64,000 nucleotides of DNA from Victivallis lenta (GTDB lineage Bacteria; Verrucomicrobiota; Lentisphaeria; Victivallales; Victivallaceae). Made by a program: the position numbers and the translations under genes. The number at the start of each line of letters is the position of its first letter. The stretch's first letter is position 1. A model generated the notes under the pieces. That model was not told the DNA's origin. It did not search any database and saw only the letters and a program-made list of their open reading frames with translations. The stretch covers positions 1 through 64,000 of the forward strand of contig NZ_VUNS01000005.1 in the NCBI RefSeq assembly GCF_009695545.1, written 5' to 3'. Below are positions 9,507 through 18,936 of the stretch, one piece after another.

Positions 9507-12500
9507 TCATTCCGTCAGGCGGATGCGGCGGAATAGCGACGGATTCTTGAAGGGAGAGAGTCCCGGCGACAGGGCCGCAAAGTAGTTCGCCACACCGTCG
9601 TCGCGGTCGTGAAAGACCGCGTTGAACCCGGCGATTCCGCCGGGACGCGGTCCGAGCGGCGCAAGCTCGCTCCACGGAATCCGGACCCGGTAAAGGATTT
9701 TCCCGTCCTCGCGGGTCACGGCCGTTTCGAGCCGTCCGGCCACGTCGCCGCTTTCGAGTCCGGCGACGGCCTGCCAGCACCACGGGGAGCGGCCGAAGGC
9801 GGCGCCGAATTCGCAGTCGTTGCCGTCGTAACCGCTGCGCGGACGCGCGTCGTTGCCGCAGTCGAAAGCGAACTGCATCGAATCTCCGCGCCAGATTTCG
9901 GCGCCGGAGAACGGCTGTTCGAATTGGTCGTCTTTCACTTCGGCCAGCAGATAGAGCCCGTTCCGGTCCCAGGCGAGGAACAGCCGGGCGGAGAGGTCCT
10001 CCGGTCCCCGCCAGCTGATGAACGGGTCGGGAGGCTGGATCTGGTTGCGTTCGTCGAGGACGATTTGCGGCGAAAGCCGGTCGAACGGAACGGTTTTCCA
10101 GTCCAGCCCGCCGAGCGGCCTGATGTCCAGCATCGGCGGCGCCGTGATCCGGGTCCGGGTTTCGCTTCCGGCAGAGGGACGGAATACGAGTTCGAGCTCC
10201 CGCCCGGCAGCCGGCAGGGGAGCCGCGAGCGGCAGCTTCAGCTCGCGCAGCTCGCGCGGCCTGAGGGTCAGCTGCACGGTCGGGCCGCCGTCCGCCTGGA
10301 GTGTGCCGGTCCAGTTTTCGGCAAGGTTGTTGCGGATCGACAGCGCCAGCGTCCGGTCGTCGGCCGGGTGGCCCTGGACAGTGAGCGGCTTTTGCCGGGC
10401 AAGCTGCCGCAGGATCTCCTGCCGCTGTTCCGGCGAGGTGATCTCAAGATAATACGGCGCTTCGCCGGGGACGAAGCCGCCCTTATGGCGGCTGCCGTAC
10501 AGATTGCGGACCCCGGCTCCGCGCGGATCGACCGGCTGCGCATCCGGTTCCGGCTCCGGCGACCAGACGGCGAGGTATTCGCGGCTGCCGTTTTTCCAGC
10601 CGGCCGCCTTGATTTCACCGTCGAGCAGAAGCTCGCTTTTTTCCGCGCCGTCGAGGATCGAACCGAGCGCCGCGAAGGCGGCGACGGCCGGGAGGGGGCG
10701 CAGGCCGTTGTCGTTCCGCCAGATGCCGTATTCGTAGCGTCCGCCTTCGAGACAGCCCGCTCCGGTGAACCAGATGATGTGCCGGAGCTCCGGCAGCGTG
10801 CGGCAGAGCAGAAAGCTCCGCGCCAGATATGCGGCCTGCCGTTCGGCCCAGACGGAATCCGGTTCTGCCGTGTAATCGAGCCCCCAGCCGAGTTCGCCTA
10901 CCCAGAGTTCGCGGCACCCGCCGTATTGCCGGAGCAGTTCGGCCGCCTCCTCAAGCTGGCCGAGCACCTTGCCGTCTTCGGGGCCGGAGCAGTAACCGGC
11001 CTGCGGGCCGAGGTAGCGCGGAAACGTGTAAGGGTGGGAAGCCAGCCCGTCGATCGAGTCTGCGGCGAGGCGGAACATTTCGCGGGCGAAGCCGATTCCT
11101 TCGCCGGAGACGTTCAGCAGCAGCGGTTTGCCGGTCCGGGCGATTTCCGGATGGAACACCCTGTAGAGCGCGGCCAGGTTCGCGGCCGCTTCCCCGCGGC
11201 TGACGCCGGAGGGCTTCAGCATGGTCAGGTCCGGTTCGTTCTGCAGCTCGAAAGCGCCGGCGCGCGGCCCGTAGTGCTCCGCCGTCCAGCGCGCGAAGGC
11301 GCGGGCGGATTCGGGATCGGCGGCGAGGCCGTTCTTCTTCTCCACCCACCCCGGCAGCCGGACCATGTCGGTGATGGTGAAGAGCTGGTTCAGCCGGGAG
11401 CGGGAGCGGTTGTCGGAGGCGGCAAGTTCGCCGCGGCGCGGCTCGGCGGAGAGCCACGAAGCGGAGTTGCCGCGCGCCCAGGTCGAGCCGGCCCGCCGCA
11501 TTGCGTCCTGCGGAACATAGTTGATCGCAATACCGAAAAGCCCGTCCTTTTTTCCGGGCTCGACCGGCGGGACCACCGCAAACGGCGCATGCTGTCGGGC
11601 GAGCTGTCTGCCGCGGTCGTCGCGGACCGTGATGCGAACCGGATAATAGCCGGGCTCGCGGGCAAATTCGCACGGTACGGCCACCGTTGCGGTCTTCTCC
11701 GGGACAAGGACGGTTTCGCGCAGCAGCGGGGCGTGCCCGCCGCCGGGGTCGAGCGTGATTCCGGCGCGGATTTCGCGGGCGGTGGTGTTCCGCAGCCGGA
11801 TTTCGAGCACGGGCGTCGTTCCGGCGGTGACGACTTCTCCGCTGTGGCCGGTGGTTGCGTAAAGTTCCACATCGGAGCCGGCCCGGTAAGGGCCCGGCTC
11901 CGTGCCGCGTTCGAGCTGGATCGCATCGATGCGGACGTTGCCGCCCGCATTGCGCGGAACTTCAAAGGAGAGGAAGGTTTTCCGGTTTTCCCGGACCGCC
12001 GGAATTTTCAGATCGTGGCGCTTCCACTCCGGAGTCAGTTGGAATTCTTTCGAGGCCAGATTGTTCCAGTTGAGGTCGATGAGGCGCGCCGTGAGCTTCC
12101 GGCCCGGAGCTGCTTTGGCGTAAAAGCTGAGCGTGTAGTCGTTTCCGGCCCGGATCGCGTCATGCATCAGGTAGTTGCTGACCCAGGAGACGGCTTTATC
12201 CCCGCCCTTGATTTCAAGGCAGTTCGTGCCGAATGCCGCATCGGTGCGGCAGACGTCGAGCTGTTCTGGCGCATAGTAGCAGATCCAGCCGCCGATTCCG
12301 GTTTCGAAGCTTGTGTCGCCCGGAATCAGATTGACTCCGGCAGGCTGTTCCGGACGGGGGGCGGCCTGCCGGAGTTCAGCCGCGCTCCAGCGCAGGTCGT
12401 CGAGCCGGAACACGCCGCGCGGCTGACGGTAGCCGATCAGGATCAGGTCGAAGGTTTTCGTCCGGTCCGGCCGCAGATTTTTCTCCGTCCGCGCCGGACC

Positions 12501-12947
12501 GCCCTTGGTGTAGGCATAGGTGAATTTTTCCAGCGGAATCGTGACCTTGCGCCAGCTTCCGGCGGCGGGCGCGGGGAGAGTGCTCCGGAAGACGTCGCGC
12601 GGCTCCCCGGCCGGGGCGGCGGTCTCCAGCAGCAGCGTGCCGGGCATGGCGCCGTCGACGAGCTTGACCCGGAACTCAAGCGCCGTTGCGCCGGGAGGGA
12701 TCGTGATCCGGTTCCGGGTCACGCCGCCATGGGTGACGGAACCGGGGAACGTGAATTCGAGCGAACGTTTTCCCGCCGCCGCATCCTCGCTCAGCCGGAA
12801 GGCGGGCGCTTCGGATTGCGCGTCGCACCATCCGCCCCAGCCTCGCACGCCGGTTTCGAAATCGTCGATCACCGCTGCCGCGGAGAGGAGTCCGCAGGAA
12901 AGCAGGGCCGAAAGCAGGAGCTGCCGCTTCATGTTCCTCATTTTCAT
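9507..12947 (-). CDS. Exported GH-A hydrolase with N-terminal CBMs and CBM9-like tail
   Basis: A 1146-residue exported enzyme. After the signal peptide (MKRQLLLSALLSCG core) there are two jelly-roll modules of CBM4_9 flavour (IDDFETGVRGWGGW; DTSFETGIGGWICYY, residues about 25-360). A central TIM barrel follows, with the probable acid/base Glu in ELQNEPDLT (about residue 570) and nucleophile in LWVGELGWGL (about 683). Residues about 930-1146 resemble CBM9/DOMON-type sugar binding (WRGPEDLSARL, IWRGDSMQFAFD). ATG 12947 was chosen because AAGGAG precedes it; an upstream open extension would overlap the prepilin-like gene. It is third in the LacI-prepilin-GH operon, 10 bp after the prepilin stop. 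The architecture suggests a polysaccharide-bound endo-acting hydrolase; the substrate is unknown. Confidence 0.83.
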   Translation of the reverse strand: MKMRNMKRQLLLSALLSCGLLSAAAVIDDFETGVRGWGGWCDAQSEAPAFRLSEDAAAGKRSLEFTFPGSVTHGGVTRNRITIPPGATALEFRVKLVDGAMPGTLLLETAAPAGEPRDVFRSTLPAPAAGSWRKVTIPLEKFTYAYTKGGPARTEKNLRPDRTKTFDLILIGYRQPRGVFRLDDLRWSAAELRQAAPRPEQPAGVNLIPGDTSFETGIGGWICYYAPEQLDVCRTDAAFGTNCLEIKGGDKAVSWVSNYLMHDAIRAGNDYTLSFYAKAAPGRKLTARLIDLNWNNLASKEFQLTPEWKRHDLKIPAVRENRKTFLSFEVPRNAGGNVRIDAIQLERGTEPGPYRAGSDVELYATTGHSGEVVTAGTTPVLEIRLRNTTAREIRAGITLDPGGGHAPLLRETVLVPEKTATVAVPCEFAREPGYYPVRITVRDDRGRQLARQHAPFAVVPPVEPGKKDGLFGIAINYVPQDAMRRAGSTWARGNSASWLSAEPRRGELAASDNRSRSRLNQLFTITDMVRLPGWVEKKNGLAADPESARAFARWTAEHYGPRAGAFELQNEPDLTMLKPSGVSRGEAAANLAALYRVFHPEIARTGKPLLLNVSGEGIGFAREMFRLAADSIDGLASHPYTFPRYLGPQAGYCSGPEDGKVLGQLEEAAELLRQYGGCRELWVGELGWGLDYTAEPDSVWAERQAAYLARSFLLCRTLPELRHIIWFTGAGCLEGGRYEYGIWRNDNGLRPLPAVAAFAALGSILDGAEKSELLLDGEIKAAGWKNGSREYLAVWSPEPEPDAQPVDPRGAGVRNLYGSRHKGGFVPGEAPYYLEITSPEQRQEILRQLARQKPLTVQGHPADDRTLALSIRNNLAENWTGTLQADGGPTVQLTLRPRELRELKLPLAAPLPAAGRELELVFRPSAGSETRTRITAPPMLDIRPLGGLDWKTVPFDRLSPQIVLDERNQIQPPDPFISWRGPEDLSARLFLAWDRNGLYLLAEVKDDQFEQPFSGAEIWRGDSMQFAFDCGNDARPRSGYDGNDCEFGAAFGRSPWCWQAVAGLESGDVAGRLETAVTREDGKILYRVRIPWSELAPLGPRPGGIAGFNAVFHDRDDGVANYFAALSPGLSPFKNPSLFRRIRLTE

Positions 12948-12957
12948 TCGCGGCTCC

Positions 12958-13620
12958 TTACTCTTCCCAGTACCAGATGATGCGGTCCGGAACCCGCAGC
13001 AGCCCGAAGGTTTCGACATGTCCGTCGAGCATCAGGAAGTTCGCGCGGTTGTCGTGGCCGTAGCGGAGACGGGAGGTCGGATTGTCGCTGCCCTCGTTGG
13101 CCGTGTTGATTCCGAAGAAGGCGACGCCGCTGTTGGTCGTGTCGGCCAGCAGCGCGAGCGTGGTGTGGCGCCGGGTGAAGCCGCTTTTGCGGAATTTCCG
13201 GAAGGTTTCGCCGTTCATTCCGTAATGGGTCTGTGCGCCGTCCCAGTCGTTTTTGGCCGGGGCTCCCTCGGGACAGCGCCACATGCCGGCCGGAACCGTG
13301 CCCTTGCGCGCCATGGTCGGCGCGGGCTGCGTGTTGTTGAGCCCGATGCCGGTGGTGACCAGCCCGGCCCGCAGCAGCGCGACCGGCCAGCGCGGAAAGG
13401 CCGGGTCCTCCGGCCAGGAGTCCGAGACCGGATAATAGCCGTTGTAAGCGTCGGTGTAGAGCGCGAAGACCGAACCGGCCTGCTTCAGGTTGCTGACGCA
13501 GCTTGTGCTGCGCGCTTTGGCGCGCGCCTTGTTGAGCGCCGGCAGCAGCATCGACGCCAGAATCGCAATGATTGCGATCACGACCAGAAGTTCGATGAGG
13601 GTGAACAGATTGCGTCTCAT
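12958..13620 (-). CDS. Prepilin-like H-X9-DG protein, cassette 3
   Basis: A 220-residue prepilin-like protein starting [16 protein letters not shown]; Leu replaces Gly at the -1 position. It has the family [22 protein letters not shown] and a complete H-X9-DG motif (His, nine residues, then DGHVETFG) near residue 205. AAGGAG precedes ATG 13620. The start overlaps the stop of the upstream LacI gene as ATGA, so it may be translationally coupled to it. The GH gene follows 10 bp after the stop. The role is unknown; the arrangement suggests it is made together with the exported hydrolase. Confidence 0.9.
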   Translation of the reverse strand: MRRNLFTLIELLVVIAIIAILASMLLPALNKARAKARSTSCVSNLKQAGSVFALYTDAYNGYYPVSDSWPEDPAFPRWPVALLRAGLVTTGIGLNNTQPAPTMARKGTVPAGMWRCPEGAPAKNDWDGAQTHYGMNGETFRKFRKSGFTRRHTTLALLADTTNSGVAFFGINTANEGSDNPTSRLRYGHDNRANFLMLDGHVETFGLLRVPDRIIWYWEE

Positions 13621-14619
13621 ATCGTTTCTCCTTTGTCTGAGGGGTTGACCAGGGTCATCGGAATCCGGATGTGGTGGGGCGGGTCGTCGGGGTCGTCGAG
13701 GATTTCAAGCATGCGGCGGGCGGCCTTGCGCCCGAGGGTGCGCGGGTCCTGAAGCAGAGCCGGGATTTCATCCTGCGAAGTGGAGTGCGAATAGGTGAAA
13801 AGCAGGATGTCCTCCGGCACCCGGATGCCGCTGAAGGCGAGGATCGAGCGGACCGCCGCCGCCGCGTCGTAGAAATCCACGATCAAAGCCGGCGGCCGCC
13901 GGCCGGAGCGGATCAGCCGGTGGGTCGCGTCGATGAAGTGGGCGATGTCGGTCGACGGAACGATGTGGATGTCCTCCTCCGGAATCGGCGGAAGGCTGCG
14001 CCGCCGGAGCTCCTGCTGATAACCGTCGATCCGGTAGGCGTTGTGGACGGAGATCATCACGCCGAAGCCGGGGCGTCGGGCCAGCAGGTATTCGCAGCCG
14101 ATCCGGCAGGTTTCCGCCTCGTCCGGCCCGACCGTGTCGCAGACGATGCCGCCCGGAATGCCGGCCCCGGTGTTGACGACGAACGGGATCTTCTTCTCTT
14201 TGAGTGAATTCAGCAGTCCGACCGACGGCGCATTCAGCAAGATCACGCCGGAGAGTTCCTGCAGCCTGGACGGCGTCAGCCCGAGCGAAGCAGCTCCGGC
14301 TGCGAGGTTGATGACCGTGCTTTCGGCCTCGGCCTCCTGCAGACAGGCCTCCTGAGCCGCGATCTGGTTGCCGAAGAATTCGAGCGCCATCATATTCTTC
14401 TGTTCCGGCAGCGGGCAGATGACGATGCCGACCCGGCGTTTGACGTTCCGGTTCGCGTAATAGCCGAGTTCGCGCATGGCCGAGTTCGCGCATGGCCGCG
14501 AGCACCGATTCGCGCTTGACGCGGTTGATGCCGCGATAGTTGTTGATGACGCGCGAAACCGTGCTCTGCGACACCCCGGCCCATTTGGCGATGCTGGTGG
14601 TTGTGACGTTTTTCGCCAT
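13617..14619 (-). pseudogene. LacI-family regulator frameshifted by a 16-bp tandem duplication
   Basis: Without the duplication this would be a 328-residue LacI repressor: helix-turn-helix TTTSIAKWAGVSQSTVSRVINNY at residues about 5-25, then a sugar-binding domain (VGIVICPLPEQKN, PALIVDFYD). GGGAGG precedes ATG 14619. At 14464-14495 the 16 bases CCGAGTTCGCGCATGG occur twice in tandem, so the frame opening with the DNA-binding domain is shifted after MRELG and would run to a stop near 13768. The remaining effector domain is open from an ATG at 14477 generated by the second copy. The gene is either a disrupted regulator, a slippage-reversible switch, or makes a separate effector domain. It overlaps the prepilin gene by ATGA. 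Confidence 0.85.
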
Positions 14620-14689
14620 GAAATCCTCCCATTGATTCAACAGCTTCCGCTATCAATTATGGGCCGGATTTCATGAATATGCAATACTT

Positions 14690-14741
14690 TATTCAAAAAA
14701 AGTGAATATTAACTTGAATAAATTCTTTTATTTTATTCAAG
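14690..14741. promoter_or_regulatory. Two dyads upstream of the LacI gene, likely operators
   Basis: CTTGAATAAA (14713-14722) and TTTATTCAAG (14732-14741) form a perfect 10-bp dyad with a 9-nt spacer. TATTCA (14690-14695) and TGAATA (14703-14708) form a second. Both use the half-site TATTCA/TGAATA. They lie 70-125 bp upstream of the LacI start, a normal place for autoregulation. Since that LacI gene is frameshifted, the sites may now be unoccupied. Confidence 0.5.
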
Positions 14742-14812
14742 CGGCGGGGCTGCGGCGGCAAAGCGGATGAAAGAGCGGTTTCGCAATAGGGCTTTCGCGA
14801 CGCGCCGGCGTT

Positions 14813-15646
14813 TTACCGGCAGTTGCGGAATGCTCCGGGCGTACTGCCGTAGCGGGCACGGAACAGGCGGATGAAATAGGCCGGGTACGAAAAACCGCAT
14901 CGGCGCGATATTTCTTCGACCGGCAGTTCGTCCCGCAGCAGTTTCGCCGCGTAGTCGAGCCGGATCGAATTCAGGTATTCGCGGACGCTCATCCCGGTCC
15001 GCGCCCGCATCAGCCGCGAGAGCTTGGCCGGGTGGATTCGCAGCGCCGCCGCGATGTCGTCGCGCGCGATATCATGGTAGAACCTCAGCTGGAGCCATTC
15101 GTCGAGGCGGCTCCAGATTCGGTCGTCTTCGGTGAACAACCGGTCGTCCTCCTCCGCGAGAAAGTCGACGCAAAGCGTCAGCAGCGCGCGGAAGGCGCAT
15201 CCGGCCGCCCGTGCGCCCGGCGCCATGTGAGACATCGCGGCGACCGCCCCGAGAATCGCGGCGGAAGGCGGACGCAGCGTGTGGAAATAGACGTCCGGTC
15301 CGTTGCGCGGCGAGTCGTCGAGCTGCTCGATATACAGATAGCGGATGAACTTTTCGTAGAAGACGACCGAAATCATGCGGTGGTGCAGCTCGAAATGTTC
15401 GTCGATCCACGCGCCGGGGCGGCCGAACACAGCGTCTCCGGGTTCCAGCACGGCTTCGACCTCCCGCCCCTGCGAGCCGAAGGTGATTTTCTTGCGGCTT
15501 TCGAGCGGGATGATGAAGCGGGCGAACGGATGCAGAAACGTTCCCGATTTCGGCAGCGGCCGCGGGTCCGCGATATGGACGCTCCCGGTCAGCAGCTCCT
15601 CCGCCCGGCGCATATGGCCGGTGATTTCGGCACAGCTGGAATACAT
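14813..15646 (-). CDS. AraC-family regulator, cassette 4
   Basis: A 277-residue cytoplasmic regulator. The N-terminal two thirds contain a cupin-like ligand/dimer region (SGTFLHPFARFIIPL, LEPGDAVFGRPG). The C-terminal 100 residues are a double helix-turn-helix of the AraC/XylS type (DDIAAALRIHPAKLSRLMRA; VEEISRRCGFSYPAYFIRLF). AAGGAGGAG precedes ATG 15646. It is divergent from the prepilin-GH unit at 15824-18936, with 177 bp between them, so it probably controls that unit, typically as a sugar-responsive activator. The ligand is unknown. Confidence 0.92.
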   Translation of the reverse strand: MYSSCAEITGHMRRAEELLTGSVHIADPRPLPKSGTFLHPFARFIIPLESRKKITFGSQGREVEAVLEPGDAVFGRPGAWIDEHFELHHRMISVVFYEKFIRYLYIEQLDDSPRNGPDVYFHTLRPPSAAILGAVAAMSHMAPGARAAGCAFRALLTLCVDFLAEEDDRLFTEDDRIWSRLDEWLQLRFYHDIARDDIAAALRIHPAKLSRLMRARTGMSVREYLNSIRLDYAAKLLRDELPVEEISRRCGFSYPAYFIRLFRARYGSTPGAFRNCR

Positions 15647-15738
15647 TGGCGCTCCTCCTTGTTTCCATAGTGTACTGCGGTTTTCGGATTTTTCAATGCG
15701 GGTGTTAAAAAACTATTATTGTTTTTCGTTTTTTGTCA

Positions 15739-15767
15739 TTGCTTCTGCAGGGGCGGTTTGGTATAAT
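15739..15767 (+). promoter_or_regulatory. Promoter of the prepilin-GH42-like unit
   Basis: TTGCTT (15739-15744), a 17-base spacer and TATAAT (15762-15767) lie 57 bp upstream of the prepilin-like start, inside the region divergent from the AraC gene. The poor -35 fits an activator-dependent promoter. Confidence 0.6.
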
Positions 15768-15823
15768 TATGATAACGAAGGAAATCAAATCATGCCGGAA
15801 ACGGCGCCGACGGAGGAAATCCC

Positions 15824-16528
15824 ATGGGTAAAAAAATGTTCACACTGATCGAACTTCTGGTCGTGATCGCAATCATCGCGATCCTCGCTTCGATGCTGCT
15901 GCCCGCCTTGAACCAGGCCCGCGAACGCGCGAAGCAGGGGAGCTGCACGAACAATCTGAAGCAGATCGGCCTGGCCATGGCCATGTATGCGGCCGATTAT
16001 CAGGATTACACACCGCCGGTGACCGCATTCGGAGGCGTCGGCGGGAACGGCATCCACTGGTACGCGGCCGAGGCGGACCACCCGACCTGGAGCTACATTT
16101 ATCTGTCGCAGGCCCGCGGCAAAGATGCGAACGACAGCCGGGCCAAGGTGCTGCTCTGCCCGTCGGCCGGTCCGGTCCGCACCGGTACGGCGCTCCACTT
16201 CAACCACAATTACTGTTACTCCTACGAGGTCGGCGGACGCGACGACGGCGGGAACAATTATACGCGCCGCAAAGCGGTGACTGTGCCGTCTCCTTCGACC
16301 GCCTACTGCTTTTTCGACACCGCGATCGAACCGTTTACGGATGAACGCCGCTTTGCGACCTCCGAGTTCTATGCGCGCGATCTCGGCCGCACGAATCTCG
16401 ACTACCGTCACGCCGGGAAGGTGAATACGCTTCTGCTCGACGGACATGTCCGGGCCAACCGTCCGCATGAGGTCAAATATTCGACCACCACGTCTCTGTG
16501 GCGGAACTACTGGCCGCGCCAGTTCTGA
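15824..16528 (+). CDS. Prepilin-like H-X9-DG protein, cassette 4
   Basis: A 234-residue prepilin-like protein, [16 protein letters not shown], with Met rather than Gly before the helix. It has [22 protein letters not shown] and a complete H-X9-DG motif ([15 protein letters not shown]) near residue 205. GGAGG lies upstream of ATG 15824. The stop is 14 bp before the GH42-like gene, giving a two-gene operon under the divergent AraC regulator. Its function is unknown; the same paralogue-plus-hydrolase pairing recurs in the other cassettes. Confidence 0.92.
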   Translation: MGKKMFTLIELLVVIAIIAILASMLLPALNQARERAKQGSCTNNLKQIGLAMAMYAADYQDYTPPVTAFGGVGGNGIHWYAAEADHPTWSYIYLSQARGKDANDSRAKVLLCPSAGPVRTGTALHFNHNYCYSYEVGGRDDGGNNYTRRKAVTVPSPSTAYCFFDTAIEPFTDERRFATSEFYARDLGRTNLDYRHAGKVNTLLLDGHVRANRPHEVKYSTTTSLWRNYWPRQF

Positions 16529-16542
16529 ACGGAGGTTTCCCG

Positions 16543-18936
16543 ATGAAATACGTTCTCCTTCCGGTACTCTGCCTGTTTGTGAACCTGCTTCCGGCCGCGA
16601 CGCTCGAGATGACCGGCGAAAGCTTCGCCCCGATGATCTACGCGCACCGCAACGGCAGAGGCAGGGTGCTTGAGATGTCCGACAGTTCCGAAATCCTGAG
16701 CCGGGAACGGCGGTCGGCCGGATTCGCGCTGCTCGCTTCGGACCGCGAAGGCGACCGGGAGGTCGGCCTGACGCTGAAGCTCGTCTGGCCGGACGGCTCG
16801 GAGAGCGCCGTCGGAGAATTTCCGCCTCTCCGGCTGCGGAAGGACCGGATGCTGGTCCGGCAGTTCCGCCTGACGCTCGACGACGCCGATCTTGAAAAGC
16901 TCGCATCCTGCGATGGAACGTACAATCTTCTGCTCCTCCGGCTTGAAGCGGAATTTGCCGGCCCGGACGGGAAACCTCTTCCGGCCCTGAACGGCACGGC
17001 CGCCGTCGGATTCGACCGCGGAATGCGCCCCGGCTTTCCGAAGGCGGAAGTCGTGCGGCGCAACGGGGTTCCGACGCTGTCGGTCAACGGCGTGTTCCAT
17101 CCCGGCATCTTCGGCTATGTCGGCTGGAACTGGCTCACGGCCCGGCAGAGCATCCGCGACTTCGGCAAAGCCGGTTTCCATCTGTACGAGATCGTATTCC
17201 AGCCGTGGTCGCTCTGGAAGAACGGCAAACTTGACGTCGGCGAGCTCGAACGCAAGCTGAACAGCCAGATCGTCTCGGTCGCGGCGCAGGACCCCGAGGC
17301 GATGTTTTTCCTCCGCTACTGGCTCTATGTGCCGCGCGACTGGTCGAAATTTCATCCCGGCGAGGTCATCCGCTACGACGACGGTTCGAGTGAAATTCCG
17401 CTGCTCGGCGGCCCGTGGGCGCATGCGTCCTATGCGTCGGTGCTCTGGCGCGAGGAGTACAAACGGGTGCTTCGGGAGCTGATCGCACGTCTGGAAAAGG
17501 GACCGTATGCCGATCGGGTTTTCATGGTGCGGGCCGGATACGGCAACTGCGGCGAGTGGAACGGCTTCGGCTACCACCAGAATAAATTTCCGGATTATTC
17601 GCCGCAGATGCAGGCCGCCTACCGTATGTGGCTCAAGCGGCGTTACGGCACGCTCGACGAGCTGAACCGGAGCTGGAAGAGTTCGTTCGCGGATTGGAGC
17701 CTCATCGATATCCCGTCCCGCGCCGAACGGCTGGCGGGGGAGGGGACGCTTCTGCGGACCTCGTCCGGCTCCGGCAACTGCGGCGACTACTACCGGTTTT
17801 TCAGCGATTACACCGTCGAACTGATCGGCGACTTCGGGCGGACGGTCAAGGAGGCGTCGGGCGGGAAACTGCTTTTCGGCGTCTTTTACGGCTACTTCCT
17901 GCATCATCTGACCGGAGTTCCGTACCATTCGCTTGATTCCGGCCACTATGCGATGGGGAAGCTTCTGCGTCTTCCGGAAGTCGATACCGTCTGCAGCCCG
18001 TACAATTATCACCGCCGCGAGCGGGCGATTTCGATCGGCATGCCGCTTGAGTCGATCAAGCATCACGGCAAGCTGTTCCTGGCGGAAATGGATCTGCCGA
18101 CCCACCTGGCTGACGCGGAAAAGTACCACGGCACGGCGGGCGAAAGCTTTTCCTGCGACAGGGCCGAGGCGGACACCATGACGCTCTACCGTCGTGACTT
18201 CGGGCGGGTTCTGACCTGGGGCGCCGGCGGTTACTGGTACGATTTCGCGCACGGCTGGTACGAGTTCGACGCATTCCGGAAATTCATCACCGATGCGGCG
18301 CGGATCGGCCGGGCGGCGGTGAACGGCGATATGCGTTCAATAGCGGAGGTTGCGGTCATCCTCGATGAGGAGAGCGTCTTTTCCATTTCACTCCACTCCG
18401 GCGAATGGGCGAAGCAGCTGCGCGAAACGCTCGGCTGTACGCTTGAGAGCGCCGGTGCTCCGGTTGATTTCTGGCTGGCGTCGGATCTCGGCGCGGCCGT
18501 GAAGCGGGGCTACCGGCTGCTCGTCTTTGCGAACCGCTTCCGGGCGGACCCGGAGACGGACCGGATTCTGGCCGGTTTCCGGGGGACGCTTCTGCTGCTC
18601 GGCCCGGAAGAGGCGCTGCCGGAACATGCGTGTCCGCCGGGCCGCTGCCTGCACGCTCCGGCCGGGCTTTCCGCCGGCGCGGTGCGCGGCGTGCTGGACA
18701 AAGCGGGGGTTCACCGTTACGGCGGCGCGGAGAATTTCTTCGTCTACGCGAATGCATCGTACCTCGGCATCTGGCAGCCGGAGGGGAGCCGGGAGGCATG
18801 CGTCGTCACGCTGCCGGCTCCGGCGCGGCTGACCGACGCCGGGAGCGGCGAAGCGGTTTCCTTGAACGGCAGGAGTTTCCGGCTGCCTCCGTCGGAACGG
18901 CCCTGTTTCCGGCTGTACCGCGTGGAGAATCAGTAG
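16543..18936 (+). CDS. Exported GH42-like beta-galactosidase-type hydrolase
   Basis: A 797-residue exported enzyme with signal peptide MKYVLLPVLCLFVNLLPAA. A beta-sandwich precedes a TIM barrel (about residues 190-580). Probable catalytic Glu residues are those in GNCGEWNGFG (about 340) and LFLAEMDLP (about 513). The segment from about 610 (VAVILDEESVF, YRLLVFANRF) resembles the flavodoxin-like trimerisation domain of GH42. GGAGG precedes ATG 16543; an in-frame upstream start would overlap the prepilin gene. It overlaps the convergent XRE gene by 7 bp. Galactoside or arabinoside activity is suggested by the family but not provable here. Confidence 0.8.
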   Translation: MKYVLLPVLCLFVNLLPAATLEMTGESFAPMIYAHRNGRGRVLEMSDSSEILSRERRSAGFALLASDREGDREVGLTLKLVWPDGSESAVGEFPPLRLRKDRMLVRQFRLTLDDADLEKLASCDGTYNLLLLRLEAEFAGPDGKPLPALNGTAAVGFDRGMRPGFPKAEVVRRNGVPTLSVNGVFHPGIFGYVGWNWLTARQSIRDFGKAGFHLYEIVFQPWSLWKNGKLDVGELERKLNSQIVSVAAQDPEAMFFLRYWLYVPRDWSKFHPGEVIRYDDGSSEIPLLGGPWAHASYASVLWREEYKRVLRELIARLEKGPYADRVFMVRAGYGNCGEWNGFGYHQNKFPDYSPQMQAAYRMWLKRRYGTLDELNRSWKSSFADWSLIDIPSRAERLAGEGTLLRTSSGSGNCGDYYRFFSDYTVELIGDFGRTVKEASGGKLLFGVFYGYFLHHLTGVPYHSLDSGHYAMGKLLRLPEVDTVCSPYNYHRRERAISIGMPLESIKHHGKLFLAEMDLPTHLADAEKYHGTAGESFSCDRAEADTMTLYRRDFGRVLTWGAGGYWYDFAHGWYEFDAFRKFITDAARIGRAAVNGDMRSIAEVAVILDEESVFSISLHSGEWAKQLRETLGCTLESAGAPVDFWLASDLGAAVKRGYRLLVFANRFRADPETDRILAGFRGTLLLLGPEEALPEHACPPGRCLHAPAGLSAGAVRGVLDKAGVHRYGGAENFFVYANASYLGIWQPEGSREACVVTLPAPARLTDAGSGEAVSLNGRSFRLPPSERPCFRLYRVENQ

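Noticed and set aside
9609-12980. A 1123-codon open frame antisense to the GH gene at 9507-12947
   Set aside because: It mirrors the GC-rich codon pattern of the real gene, has no ribosome site and gives a biased Arg/Gly/Ala product; the opposite strand has signal peptide, catalytic motifs and CBMs.
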